64,000 bases of DNA from Bellilinea sp040754815 (GCA_040754815.1 JBFMBX010000001.1:310001-374000); one strand, 5' to 3'. Positions 16,974 to 26,344 are shown, numbered from the stretch's first letter. Program-made: numbers and translations. The notes: generated by a model not told the origin, from the sequence alone.

Positions 16974-17824
16974 CGCGCAAAAGTGGATTGGGAAAAGGTT
17001 TAGATGCTCTCATTCCCGGCAGCCAACCCTCTGCCGGGGAAGGACATATTCAACAAATTCCGATTGATGAAATATCTGCCAACCCCTACCAGCCTCGTCA
17101 GGAAGTAGATAACCAGCACATCGAAGATTTGGCCCAATCCATACGGCAACACGGCATCTTGCAGCCCATCATCGTCAGTCGCGATCCTTTCAGCGGACGC
17201 TATACCCTCATCGCAGGTGAACGGCGATTGCGCGCCGCCCGGCTGGCAGGTTTGGAAACCGTACCGGCTGTCGTCCGCTTGGTCAGTGAACAACAACGTC
17301 TGGAACTGGCTCTGATTGAAAACCTGCAACGCGCCGATCTGGGCGCACTGGAAACCGCTCAGGCATATCAGCGCCTCGTGGATGAGTTCGGCCTTTCCCA
17401 TGAGGAAATTGCCGAAAGGGTCGGAAAAAGCCGAACAGCAGTGACCAATACCCTGCGGCTGCTCAAACTTCCAGAAGCCGCCCAAAAGGCATTGGCGAAC
17501 GGCTCAATCAGCGAAGGCCACGCCCGTGCCCTTCTGCAGCTGCCCACCCTTCAGGCTCAACTGGCCGTCCTGCAGATGATTATCGAACGCGGGCTGAGTG
17601 TGCGCCAGACCGAAGAGCTGGCCCGAAAATACAGCGGTGAACGCCCGCCCCGCCCGTCATCGCCCGCACCGCTGCCAGAAATCAAATCCCTCGAAGAAAG
17701 ACTGCGTCAACATTTGGGCACACGGGTGACCCTTCAGCACGGCAAAAAAGGCGGGAAATTAATCATTCACTACTATTCCAACGAAGAATTGAACACCCTG
17801 TTGGATCAACTATTGAGGGAGTAA
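16970..17824 (+). CDS. parB: Chromosome-partitioning protein ParB
   Basis: The product has 284 residues. The N-terminal GKGLDALIP, ANPYQPR (ParB/Srx CTPase fold), LIAGERRLRAARLAG and the helix-turn-helix LSHEEIAERVGKSRTAVTNTLRLL are all present, with a C-terminal dimerisation segment. It binds parS and loads as a CTP-dependent clamp. It overlaps parA (ATGA). Confidence 0.95.
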   Translation: MTRKSGLGKGLDALIPGSQPSAGEGHIQQIPIDEISANPYQPRQEVDNQHIEDLAQSIRQHGILQPIIVSRDPFSGRYTLIAGERRLRAARLAGLETVPAVVRLVSEQQRLELALIENLQRADLGALETAQAYQRLVDEFGLSHEEIAERVGKSRTAVTNTLRLLKLPEAAQKALANGSISEGHARALLQLPTLQAQLAVLQMIIERGLSVRQTEELARKYSGERPPRPSSPAPLPEIKSLEERLRQHLGTRVTLQHGKKGGKLIIHYYSNEELNTLLDQLLRE

Positions 17825-17825
17825 G

Positions 17826-19409
17826 TTGCTCTTACTTTATAATGCCACTTTCTATACCATGCAGCCGGCACAACCTATTGTTGAAGCACTGGCAATTCAG
17901 GCGGGCAAAATCGTGGCGGCCGGCAGCAAAGCCGAAGCAGAAGCGGCCCTGCCGGCGGGCGCACAGCGGCTAAACCTGCACGGTGCTGCAGTTTTACCCG
18001 GCCTGACCGATTCCCACATTCACCTGCAGCATTACGCCCTTGGATTGAAATATGTGGATTGTGAAACCTCAACCCGCCGGGAATGTTTACAGCGGGTTCA
18101 ACTCGCCGCCCAGAAAACCCCGCCCGGTTATTGGGTGCGCGGCCACGGATGGAATCAAAATGTCTGGGAGGAGGGTTTTGGCAGCGCCCAATTGCTGGAT
18201 GAAATTGCCCCCCATCATCCCGTTTATCTGACTGCAAAATCACTCCACGCGGGCTGGGCAAACAGCCTTGCCTTGCAGGCCGCCGGTATTGACCGCAATA
18301 CCCCCGACCCGCCCGATGGACGCATTCAACGGGATGAACACGGCAACCCAACCGGTATTTTGTTTGAATCGGCCATGAGGCTGATTGAACAGGTTATTCC
18401 CGAAGCGACCCTGCCGGAGGTTCGCGAGGCAATCGCCGCCGCCCAAAGCAACCTGTGGAGCATGGGGTTGACCGCTGTGCACGATTTCGACCGCCGGCTG
18501 TGCTTCATGGCGCTGCAGGAACTGGAACAGGCCGGCAGACTTAAAATGCGGGTGGTAAAGAGTGTACCCCTCGAAAATCTCGATGACGCCGTCGAAGTGG
18601 GCTTGCGTAGTGGTTTTGGTAGTCAGTGGCTGCGCATCGGTTCGGTAAAATGTTTTGCGGATGGCGCTCTGGGCCCTCAAACCGCTGCCATGCTGCAGCC
18701 TTATGAAGGCAGCGGAGCGGAAACCGGCATTCTCTTTCTGGATTCGGAGCAAATTGTGGAAATTGGGCAGCGCGCCGCAGGCAGCGGGTTAAGTCTGGCA
18801 ATTCACGCCATTGGTGATCGGGCAAACCATGAGGTGCTTAAGGCCTACGCCCAACTTCGTCAAATCGAAGAGCAAATGAATCTCCCTCACCTGCGCCATC
18901 GCATCGAACATGTGCAGGTTCTCCATCCCGATAACCTTGCTCAACTGGCTCAGTTCGATATCATCGCCTCCATGCAGCCCATTCACGCCACCTCCGATAT
19001 GGATATTGCCGATCAATACTGGGGGAAGCGCGCCCGATACGCCTACGCTTTTCAGACGCTATTATCCCGCGGCACCCGTCTGACTTTTGGGTCAGATGCG
19101 CCGGTAGAATCTCCCAATCCCTTCTGGGGTATCCACGCCGCAGTGACCCGTCAGCGCCAAAACGGCCGCCCCTCCCCACAGGGTTGGTACCCAGAAGAAC
19201 GCCTGACTCTCCAACACGCGCTGGAAGCCTATACCATCAACCCGGCCTACACCGCTGGCTGGGAACGCGAACTGGGAAAACTGCAGCCCGGCTATCACGC
19301 CGATTTAATCGTGCTGGATGAAGATCCAACCCGCACACCGCCGCAACAACTCTTTCAACTTCAACCAGTCAGGACGATGGTCGCCGGAGAATGGGTTTGG
19401 GAAAGGTGA
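17826..19409 (+). CDS. YtcJ-like metal-dependent amidohydrolase
   Basis: The product has 527 residues, normal for the amidohydrolase family 3/YtcJ group. Metal ligands are visible in GLTDSHIHL, HAIGDRAN, RIEHVQVLHP and LTFGSDAPVESPNP. The TTG start is one base after the parB stop and has GAGGGAG upstream. The substrate is unknown. Its place between parB and a histidine kinase is likely a chance of operon packing. Confidence 0.85.
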   Translation: MLLLYNATFYTMQPAQPIVEALAIQAGKIVAAGSKAEAEAALPAGAQRLNLHGAAVLPGLTDSHIHLQHYALGLKYVDCETSTRRECLQRVQLAAQKTPPGYWVRGHGWNQNVWEEGFGSAQLLDEIAPHHPVYLTAKSLHAGWANSLALQAAGIDRNTPDPPDGRIQRDEHGNPTGILFESAMRLIEQVIPEATLPEVREAIAAAQSNLWSMGLTAVHDFDRRLCFMALQELEQAGRLKMRVVKSVPLENLDDAVEVGLRSGFGSQWLRIGSVKCFADGALGPQTAAMLQPYEGSGAETGILFLDSEQIVEIGQRAAGSGLSLAIHAIGDRANHEVLKAYAQLRQIEEQMNLPHLRHRIEHVQVLHPDNLAQLAQFDIIASMQPIHATSDMDIADQYWGKRARYAYAFQTLLSRGTRLTFGSDAPVESPNPFWGIHAAVTRQRQNGRPSPQGWYPEERLTLQHALEAYTINPAYTAGWERELGKLQPGYHADLIVLDEDPTRTPPQQLFQLQPVRTMVAGEWVWER

Positions 19410-19413
19410 TCCC

Positions 19414-20471
19414 ATGAACCAGACTGCACCGTCTAAAAAACCGGTTCTCACCCCTGAAATTCTGGTTCCCCGTTTGGGCGATTATCTGGTTGAACGCGGC
19501 CTCATCACCACCGAACAACTGCAAACAGCCCTTCAACATCAGGCAGTGTTGCGGAAAACCCGGGAAGATGCACCTCGTTTAGGAGAATTACTCGTCGAAC
19601 TGGGCATGATCACTCGCGCAGAACTGGAACAAGCGATTACCGAGCATGTTCTGCAGCTGCGCAATGCCCTGCAGGAAACCAATCGGCAGCTCGAACAGCG
19701 CGTGCGCGAAAGAACCGCTGAACTGGAAAAGGCATTGGAAAAGCTGTCCGAACTTTCCCAGCTCAAGGCCAATTTTATTGCCAATATCTCGCACGAATTG
19801 CGCACCCCCCTCACCCACATAAGGGGTTACCAAGAGCTGCTGCTCTCCGGTGATTTAGGCGAACTGACTTCCGAACAAATCACCGCTTTACGAACCATGC
19901 AGCGCTCGACCGACCGTTTGGAAAGGTTGATCGAAGACCTGATCTTATTTGCTACCGCCGAACGCACCCATCTGCCTATCCAATGGCTGCCGCTGGACTT
20001 GCGCTCACTGGCTGAGAGGTCATCAACCAGATTCTTCCCAAAGCCACGGATCATCATCACACGATTGAACTGCACTCCCCCAACGAAGTACCGCCTGTCT
20101 ATGGTGATGAGGAAAAACTCGGTTGGGTACTTTATCAACTGCTGGATAACGCCGTTAAATTTACCCCTCCCCACGGAAAAATCACCGTCGAACTCATCCC
20201 CGATGATTTACATGTGGTGGTCAGGGTGTCCGATACCGGTATTGGCATTCCACCCAACCGGATGAGCGAAATTTTCGAACCCTTCCACCAGCTGGATAAC
20301 AGTCCCACCCGCAAGTATGGAGGAACCGGGCTGGGACTTTCGCTGGCACAAAAAATCATCGAGGCACACGACTCATCCATTCAGGTGCTCTCGGAACTGG
20401 GCAGAGGCAGCCGCTTTTCCTTCGCTTTAAAGCGAAAACTGGCGCCTCTCAAGGAGGTTTCGGTCGGATGA
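19414..20471 (+). pseudogene. Cytosolic histidine kinase with MshEN-like N-terminus, interrupted by a one-base frameshift
   Basis: The first frame (19414 to about 20016) encodes two copies of an RLG-x-x-LVE-x-G-(L/M)-I motif (residues 20-43 and 55-78) like the MshEN/T2SSE_N domain, a coiled coil, and HisKA with ISHELRTPL (His127). After LRSLAE the coding continues in the frame shifted by minus one, giving EVINQIL, the N box LLDNAVKFTP, the G1 box DTGIGI and the G2 box GGTGLGLS, ending at 20471. Restoring one G near 20016 (GAGAG to GAGGAG) would rebuild a kinase of about 352 residues. No transmembrane segment is seen. All motifs are intact, so this is a recent lesion or a sequencing error. It is coupled to the next kinase by ATGA. 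Confidence 0.8.
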
Positions 20472-21676
20472 ACGGTAAAGAAATCCCCACAAAAGACCTC
20501 GATGCAGAGATATTCTTCCAACTCGTTCAGTTGTTTTGGGAGATGAAATCGTGGCGCGAATCCGCCAATCAGCTCGTCAAACTGATTCGCCCTTATTTCA
20601 TTTTTGACAATCTGGTGATTTATCTGTTGGACCCAATGAACCTCAACATTGAGGCAGCCTTTGCCAAAGCCACCGGTCGGGGAAAATCAGCTGAAGCGGA
20701 TGTGGCCTGGGGAGAAATCATTGCCAGCCGGGTGATCGAATCCCGTCAGATTGTGCTGCAAGAACCGGAAGAAGTGAACCCGCTCAACCGGTTGAAACAG
20801 CCGTATACCCTCGCCCTGCCGCTGGCTTCGCCTGCGGAAGTATACGGCGCGCTGGTATTCATCCGCTTCGGCAGCCCCCCCTATTCGGCAGAACAGATCA
20901 AGTTTGCCCACTTCGTTGCCCGGCTGCTTTCCCGCCAGATTCAATACGAAAATTTACGGCGCGACCGCGATCACCTTGAATTCCAGTACCGCGTCTTTCA
21001 GGTACAGGAAGATTTCATCTCCACCGTTTCGCACGAATTGCGCACACCGCTTGGTTTCATCAAAGGCTACACCACCACCCTTCTCCGCACCGATGCCAAT
21101 TGGGATGAAAAAACTCAGCGCGAATTTCTGACCATTATTGATAATGAAACCGACCGTTTGCAAGACCTGATTGCCAATTTGCTCGATTCGGCAAAATTGC
21201 AAGCCGGACAAATTGTGATGAACTTCCAACAGGTTCGTGTGGAATCGCTGGTCAACGATCTCCTCACTCGACTTGCACTCCATCACCCCGGTTTGGTCAT
21301 CCATACCGATATCGAACAGCCGCTCAGACCCATCCAGGCCGACCCGCGGCGATTGATTCAAGTTTTTGAAAATTTATTGACCAATGCCGAAAAATACGCG
21401 CCAGACTCGCCGGTCTATATTACAATCAAATCTGTCAAAAACGGCATCGCTGTAGATATTCGCGATGAAGGCCCCGGCATTCCGGAAAAGTATCAGGAAC
21501 GCATTTTCGACCGCTTTTTCCGCGTACCGGATCAGCAAACCAATGTGCATGGTTCTGGTTTAGGCCTGTTTATTTGCCGTCAAATCATACAGGCACATCA
21601 CGGAGAAATCACCCTCACCTCTAAAGTTGGGGAAGGCACTACCTTCCATATCTTTTTACCCGCAACCGTTGATTGA
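20468..21676 (+). CDS. Cytosolic sensor histidine kinase with GAF-like domain
   Basis: The product has 402 residues. A GAF-like sensor (about 20-165), then HisKA with FISTVSHELRTPLGFIKGY, then HATPase with the N box VFENLLTNAEKYAP, DEGPGIP and HGSGLGLFICRQI. No membrane helix, so it senses an internal signal. Its ATG overlaps the stop of the upstream kinase, and an OmpR-type regulator follows 50 bases later, its likely partner. Confidence 0.92.
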   Translation: MNGKEIPTKDLDAEIFFQLVQLFWEMKSWRESANQLVKLIRPYFIFDNLVIYLLDPMNLNIEAAFAKATGRGKSAEADVAWGEIIASRVIESRQIVLQEPEEVNPLNRLKQPYTLALPLASPAEVYGALVFIRFGSPPYSAEQIKFAHFVARLLSRQIQYENLRRDRDHLEFQYRVFQVQEDFISTVSHELRTPLGFIKGYTTTLLRTDANWDEKTQREFLTIIDNETDRLQDLIANLLDSAKLQAGQIVMNFQQVRVESLVNDLLTRLALHHPGLVIHTDIEQPLRPIQADPRRLIQVFENLLTNAEKYAPDSPVYITIKSVKNGIAVDIRDEGPGIPEKYQERIFDRFFRVPDQQTNVHGSGLGLFICRQIIQAHHGEITLTSKVGEGTTFHIFLPATVD

Positions 21677-21726
21677 AGTGTCTTGATCGGCTGAGAACGG
21701 TTTGGACGACCAAGGAGGATAATAAA

Positions 21727-22434
21727 ATGGGTACCCGCATTCTGGTTGTTGATGACGAACAATTATACCGGCACCTGCTGCGCGTCAACCTTGAAACCGA
21801 GGGTTACGAGGTGATTGCCGCTCGCGATGGGGAAGAAGCCATCGAACTGGTAACTTCCCACCAGCCGGATTTGATTATTCTGGATGTGGCCATGCCCCGA
21901 TTGGACGGCTTCAGCACCTGCGAACGGATACGCCAGTTTTCGGACGTGCCCATCATCATGTTGACGGCGCGGGGCGAAGAACAGGATCGCGTAAAGGGGT
22001 TGAATGTAGGCGCCGATGATTATGTCACCAAGCCGTTCTCTGCCACCGAACTGGTCGCCAGAGTACGGGCCGTGTTACGGCGGGTAAAAACTCCACAGCA
22101 CGGCATGCAGAACCGCTACTTCACTCACAAAAATTTGCGCATTGATTTTGCCCGCGCCGAAGTTTGGAAGGATGACCGTCAGGTCTATCTTTCTGCCACC
22201 GAATACCGCCTGTTGATTCAATTCGCTCAACATGCCGGCAGAATACTGACCGCGGAAGAATTGCTGACCGCTGTTTGGGGAGATTCATACCGTGAAGATA
22301 AGGAAATCCTGTGGGTCAGTATTGCCCGTTTGCGTCAGAAACTGGAAGATGATCCCCACAACCCTCAACACATCGTTACCCGTTCCGGGTTAGGATATTT
22401 GATGCCGGCCCCCGAGCAGAAAGCCCATCCTTGA
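21727..22434 (+). CDS. OmpR-family response regulator
   Basis: The product has 235 residues. The receiver domain has VVDDEQ, phospho-acceptor Asp53 in LIILDVAMPR, the conserved Thr in MLTAR and Lys in VTKPF. The winged-helix output domain has LSATEYRLLIQF and VSIARLRQKLEDDP...IVTRSGLGYLM. ATG 21727 is chosen for AAGGAGGAT upstream. It probably accepts phosphate from one or both kinases upstream. Confidence 0.94.
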   Translation: MGTRILVVDDEQLYRHLLRVNLETEGYEVIAARDGEEAIELVTSHQPDLIILDVAMPRLDGFSTCERIRQFSDVPIIMLTARGEEQDRVKGLNVGADDYVTKPFSATELVARVRAVLRRVKTPQHGMQNRYFTHKNLRIDFARAEVWKDDRQVYLSATEYRLLIQFAQHAGRILTAEELLTAVWGDSYREDKEILWVSIARLRQKLEDDPHNPQHIVTRSGLGYLMPAPEQKAHP

Positions 22435-22447
22435 AAGAAAGGCCAAT

Positions 22448-22759
22448 ATGAACATGTTTGCCAGTTTTGAAGAAAAAGGCAAGATCTTTACTCAGGTGGT
22501 CACCAAAGAACCGATCGATGTCATCATTCGGACGGCCAGCAGTGTAATTTACGGACGGGTTCACGTACGCCCCGAAGACCGTCTGAAAGATGAACTCGAC
22601 CGGACGAGCGGATTTTTAGCAGTAACTCAGGCCAAAATTTACGACCGCGATGGAAAAACACTGGTTTACGAATGCGCTTTTGTGGCCGTCAATACGGCTG
22701 GCATTGAATGGGTATTACCACAAAGTGAGCTGAAGGAACATAAGGCAGGTGAGGAATGA
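22448..22759 (+). CDS. Small conserved protein of unknown function
   Basis: The product has 103 residues, with no membrane segment or signal peptide. The composition and predicted beta-strand pattern (DVIIRTASSVIYGRVHVRP, RTSGFLAVTQAKIYDRDG) resemble the DUF6812-type proteins found beside secretion ATPases, a comparison made from memory. AAAGAAAGG precedes the ATG. It overlaps cpaF by four bases, which suggests joint production with that ATPase. Confidence 0.6.
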   Translation: MNMFASFEEKGKIFTQVVTKEPIDVIIRTASSVIYGRVHVRPEDRLKDELDRTSGFLAVTQAKIYDRDGKTLVYECAFVAVNTAGIEWVLPQSELKEHKAGEE

Positions 22760-24063
22760 ACCCGGCTTCTCCATCTCAACACGCTGGTGAACTGGCCAGA
22801 CTTAAATCTCACTTGATCAATCTGATTTCACGGGAACTGGAAAATAACCCCCGCCTGACAGATGACCGCCGTAAAGTGGTTTCTCAATTGCTTCATCAGG
22901 CTTATAACGGCTTGAAAATCAACTTACCCATTACCCTGCGTGATCAATTGTTTCGCGAAATTATGGATGAACTGCTGGGATTCGGTATCCTGCAGCCTTT
23001 GCTGGACGATCCCGAAATCAGCGAAGTGATGGTCAACGGCGCAAAAAAGGTGTATATCGAAAAGCACGGCAAAATAATCAAAACCAACATTACTTTCGAA
23101 GATGATGCGGCGGTGATGCGCATCATCGAAAAAATCATCCTCCCCCTCGGCAGGCGAGTTGACCCGGATAGCCCCACCGTGGATGCCCGTCTGCCGGACG
23201 GTTCGCGCGTCAATGCCGTCATCCCGCCCGTTGCCATAGACGGCCCGAGCATCACCATCCGAAAATTTCAAAAGGAAAAACTTTCGGTGGAAGACCTGAT
23301 TCGTTTTGGCTCTTTGACGCCCACGATGGCGGAGTTTATCCGCGCCTGCGTCATGGCACGACTCAACATCATCATATCCGGCGGCACCGGATCCGGTAAA
23401 ACCACTCTGTTGAATGTGCTTTCCAGTTTCATTCCGGAAGAAGAACGAATTGTCACCATTGAAGATGCCGCCGAGTTGAAACTGCAGCAGGAGCATGTCG
23501 TCCGGCTGGAAACCAAGCCCGCCAACATTGAGGGCAAAGGCATGGTCACCGTCCGCGACCTCGTACGCAACTCCCTGCGAATGCGCCCCGACCGCATCAT
23601 CGTGGGTGAAGTCCGCGGCGGCGAAGCGCTGGACATGCTGCAAGCCATGAACACCGGCCACGATGGTTCCCTCACCACCCTGCACGCCAATTCACCGCGA
23701 GATGCCATTTCTCGATTGGAAACCATGTGCCTGATGGCCGGTATGGATCTGCCGATCCGTGTCATCCGCGAACAGATTGCCTCTGCCATTGATATGATCA
23801 TCCAGCAGACACGCCTCAAAGATGGCAGCCGCAAAATTACTTCGATTACCGAAATTGCCGGTATGGAAGGCGAAACGGTAGTCATGACCGATATTTTCAA
23901 ATTCCAGCAGACCGGCATTGACCCGCAAGGTAAAGTCATTGGCGAGTTGAAACCAACCGGCATTCGTCCATTGTTCATGCCGCGGCTGGAAGCAGCCGGC
24001 TTCCGCCTTGGGCCGGAAGTATTCGGCGCAGATTTAAGCAGCATGGTGGGACGACGTCGCTAG
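22756..24063 (+). CDS. cpaF: CpaF/TadA-family secretion ATPase (orphan)
   Basis: The product has 435 residues, the normal CpaF length. An N-terminal helical domain leads to EISEVMVNG, RVDPDSPTVDARLPDGSRVNA, Walker A SGGTGSGKTT, the Asp box TIEDAAELKL, Walker B DRIIVGEVRGGEALDML and a His box TLHANSP. CpaF powers Flp/Tad pili together with TadB, TadC and pilins, but none of those genes lie here. It is translationally coupled to the upstream small protein and ends the operon-like run. Confidence 0.92.
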   Translation: MNPASPSQHAGELARLKSHLINLISRELENNPRLTDDRRKVVSQLLHQAYNGLKINLPITLRDQLFREIMDELLGFGILQPLLDDPEISEVMVNGAKKVYIEKHGKIIKTNITFEDDAAVMRIIEKIILPLGRRVDPDSPTVDARLPDGSRVNAVIPPVAIDGPSITIRKFQKEKLSVEDLIRFGSLTPTMAEFIRACVMARLNIIISGGTGSGKTTLLNVLSSFIPEEERIVTIEDAAELKLQQEHVVRLETKPANIEGKGMVTVRDLVRNSLRMRPDRIIVGEVRGGEALDMLQAMNTGHDGSLTTLHANSPRDAISRLETMCLMAGMDLPIRVIREQIASAIDMIIQQTRLKDGSRKITSITEIAGMEGETVVMTDIFKFQQTGIDPQGKVIGELKPTGIRPLFMPRLEAAGFRLGPEVFGADLSSMVGRRR

Positions 24064-24078
24064 CTTTTGGACAGGCAA

Positions 24079-24110
24079 TGCTATAATGGGATGAACAGAT
24101 GTTTCATCCC
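24079..24110 (+). promoter_or_regulatory. Extended -10 promoter with a dyad at the start site
   Basis: TGCTATAAT (TATAAT at 24082-24087) is directly followed by a perfect inverted repeat, GGGATGAA (24088-24095) and TTCATCCC (24103-24110), with a seven-base loop that covers the predicted start near 24094. It could be the operator of the HTH protein it precedes, or a leader hairpin. GTGAGG before the ATG is the ribosome site. Confidence 0.55.
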
Positions 24111-24129
24111 GCTTCGGTGAGGTGCTTTT

Positions 24130-24810
24130 ATGAAAACGATCCAACAGGCAACCCAATTGAGAACCCGCAAACTGGGTCTCTTAATCTACGACGCCAGAAT
24201 TTCCCGCAACCGCAGCGTGGAACAATGCGCTAAAGCGATGGGAATATCCCCGGCGGAGTATGAGCAGATCGAATCCGGATCGCTGGCACCTTCGTTACCA
24301 CAACTGGAATCCTTCGCTTATTATCTCGATATTCCACTGGAGCATTTCTGGAGCGCGCAGTCATTGCTTGCTCAGGGGTTGGAAGAACCCTTCGAACAAA
24401 CGCCGGCTTATGTGGCCTTGCGCCACAAAATCATCGGCGCACGCCTGCGCATGGCACGCCAGACGCTCAACATGACCCTCCAACAAGTAGAAGAAAAAAC
24501 CGCCATACCGAAAGAGAAAATCGAGGCTTACGAGCTGGGGGAAAAGGCAGTGCCCCTGCCGGAACTGGAAATCCTCACCGATCACCTGCAAATCCGCATG
24601 GAAGAACTGTTCGACCAGCGCGGGCCAATCGGCAAATGGCGTTCGGAGAGAATTGGCGTGCAGCGTTTTATGGAACTGCCGGAGGATGTGCGCGAATTCA
24701 TCTGCAAACCGGTTAATCTGCCTTACCTGAAACTGGCCATGCGGCTCAGTGAACTTTCGGTTGAAAAGTTGCGCAGTGTAGCCGAAGGCTTGCTGGAAAT
24801 TACCTACTAA
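24130..24810 (+). CDS. Transcriptional regulator with two XRE-type HTH domains
   Basis: The product has 226 residues. Two tandem HTH_3 modules are visible: about residues 13-75 (SVEQCAKAMGISPAEYEQIESG) and 98-160 (TLQQVEEKTAIPKEKIEAYELG). A short C-terminal helix region follows. The double module suggests binding of an asymmetric or long operator. Its own promoter carries a dyad that may be its target. A TPR protein follows after 18 bases. Confidence 0.82.
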   Translation: MKTIQQATQLRTRKLGLLIYDARISRNRSVEQCAKAMGISPAEYEQIESGSLAPSLPQLESFAYYLDIPLEHFWSAQSLLAQGLEEPFEQTPAYVALRHKIIGARLRMARQTLNMTLQQVEEKTAIPKEKIEAYELGEKAVPLPELEILTDHLQIRMEELFDQRGPIGKWRSERIGVQRFMELPEDVREFICKPVNLPYLKLAMRLSELSVEKLRSVAEGLLEITY

Positions 24811-24828
24811 ACCCCAGAGGAGTACAAG

Positions 24829-25374
24829 GTGATGACCACCATAGATGTCAACGCCATTACCCGCAAAGCATGGGAAGCCTATCAAAACGAAGATTATGAA
24901 AATGCGGCTGCTGCCTTTTCACAGGCCGTCGATGCGCTCACCGCAGAGAATGAAGTCTTACAACAGGCGGAAATGAAGAACAACCTTTCGGTGGCTTTGC
25001 TCAAAGCCGGTAAAGCCCAGGAGGCTTATCAGGCTGCGCTGGGCACTGAGGTGGTCTTTGCTCAGGCCGGCGATCTCAAGCGGCAGGCAATGGCACTCGC
25101 CAATATTGCCAGCGCGTTGGAAGATTTGAAAAGATTCGATGAAGCCCTCGATTACTTCAAGCAATCTGCGGATTTGTTCAAGCAAATTTCCGAAAAAGAA
25201 ATGCGTGCCTACGTCCTGCAGCGGATTTCCACCATTCAATTGCGGCAGGGAAAGCGCATCGAATCACTGGTCACGATGGATGCAGCATTAGAGGAAAAAA
25301 GCAAATTATCTTTGAAAGACCACATTCTCCGCCGTTTGATGGGCATCATCCGCCGGTTGAGCGGCGTCAACTGA
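24829..25374 (+). CDS. TPR-repeat protein
   Basis: The product has 181 residues and consists of about three to four tetratricopeptide repeats (AWEAYQNEDYENAAAAFSQA, ALANIASALEDLKRFDEALD). It has no signal peptide. GTG 24829 and ATG 24832 are both possible; AGAGGAG lies 6 and 9 bases upstream respectively. It most likely acts as a protein-interaction partner of the HTH regulator or CpaF cluster, an inference from position only. Confidence 0.75.
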   Translation: MMTTIDVNAITRKAWEAYQNEDYENAAAAFSQAVDALTAENEVLQQAEMKNNLSVALLKAGKAQEAYQAALGTEVVFAQAGDLKRQAMALANIASALEDLKRFDEALDYFKQSADLFKQISEKEMRAYVLQRISTIQLRQGKRIESLVTMDAALEEKSKLSLKDHILRRLMGIIRRLSGVN

Positions 25375-25412
25375 TTGGCAAGTACATAATATAGTTTTTT
25401 TGACCATCCGGT

Positions 25413-26258
25413 ATGGCTGAAAATTTCATCTTCCGACCGGCCGAACAATCCGACCAGCAACAACTCAGACAGGTGTTAGACCATGCCGAGTATGTGTATT
25501 ATCATCTGGACTGGTCTTCACCGCTGGACTGGCTGGGAAGGCAGCCTTTTTGGGTTGCCGAAGATCGATTGGGTATACGCGCCGCCCTCGCTTTGATCGA
25601 AGAACCCCGCGGCATCGCCTGGTTGAGGATATACGGCTGTCGTCAGGCTGTTGACCCGCGTGATCACTGGCAGATTCTGCTGGAAAAGTGCCTGAGCCGG
25701 TTCGACCCCAAACAGCCCCCAACAATCGCTGCGTTGGGGCTGAAAGAGTGGCTTATCCCCCTGCTTCAGGGCAGTGGCTTTCACTACCATCAGTCCATTG
25801 TCACCCTTTATTGCGATCTCGAAAAAAAGAACGATGATTTCCAAATCCCTCCCTTTGTATTCATCCGCCCCATGGAAGAGGAAGACCTGCCTGTGGTGGC
25901 GGCCATTGACCAGCAAGCCTTCGAACCGATCTGGCAAAATTCCCTGCCGCAGATTGAAATCTCTCATCAACGCGCACGCTATGCCACCATTGCCGAGATC
26001 GAGAATCAGGTAGTTGGTTTTCAAATCAGCACCGCCAGCCTGTTTTCAATTCACCTCGCCCGTCTTGCCGTGCACCCATCTTTCATGCGTCAGCGTATCG
26101 GTTATGCGCTGGTGGCGGATTTGATCCGGCGCTGCCGGCGGGATAAATGGTGGGAATTATCGGTCAACACGCAGGATAATAATCAGGCCTCTCTGTCGCT
26201 GTACCAGAAAATGGGTTTTGAACGCAGCGAACAAAATTTCTCCGTCTGGGTTTTATGA
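25413..26258 (+). CDS. GNAT-family N-acetyltransferase
   Basis: The product has 281 residues. The C-terminal GNAT domain is clear: LARLAVHPSFMRQRIGYALV (acetyl-CoA loop) and QASLSLYQKMGFERS. The N-terminal half looks like a second, degenerate GNAT-like fold. No Shine-Dalgarno sequence is obvious. The acceptor is unknown. Confidence 0.8.
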   Translation: MAENFIFRPAEQSDQQQLRQVLDHAEYVYYHLDWSSPLDWLGRQPFWVAEDRLGIRAALALIEEPRGIAWLRIYGCRQAVDPRDHWQILLEKCLSRFDPKQPPTIAALGLKEWLIPLLQGSGFHYHQSIVTLYCDLEKKNDDFQIPPFVFIRPMEEEDLPVVAAIDQQAFEPIWQNSLPQIEISHQRARYATIAEIENQVVGFQISTASLFSIHLARLAVHPSFMRQRIGYALVADLIRRCRRDKWWELSVNTQDNNQASLSLYQKMGFERSEQNFSVWVL

Positions 26259-26344
26259 ATTTGCCGGCATCTTCTGGACAAATGTCATCATTTATGGCAA
26301 AATTCCTTCAACATTAAACAATTTTTCTGCCGCACGGAGGAAAA

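Noticed and set aside
17836..17843. TATAAT in the start of the amidohydrolase gene as an internal promoter
   Set aside because: It consists of the in-frame codons for Tyr-Asn near the N-terminus; no -35 or downstream gene start supports a promoter.
16100..17900. parS sites near parA/parB
   Set aside because: No match or near match to the 16-base parS palindrome was seen in or around these genes, or elsewhere in the window.
20010..20022. Programmed -1 frameshifting in the first histidine kinase
   Set aside because: No X-XXY-YYZ slippery heptamer or downstream stem is visible; a one-base deletion or read error is simpler.
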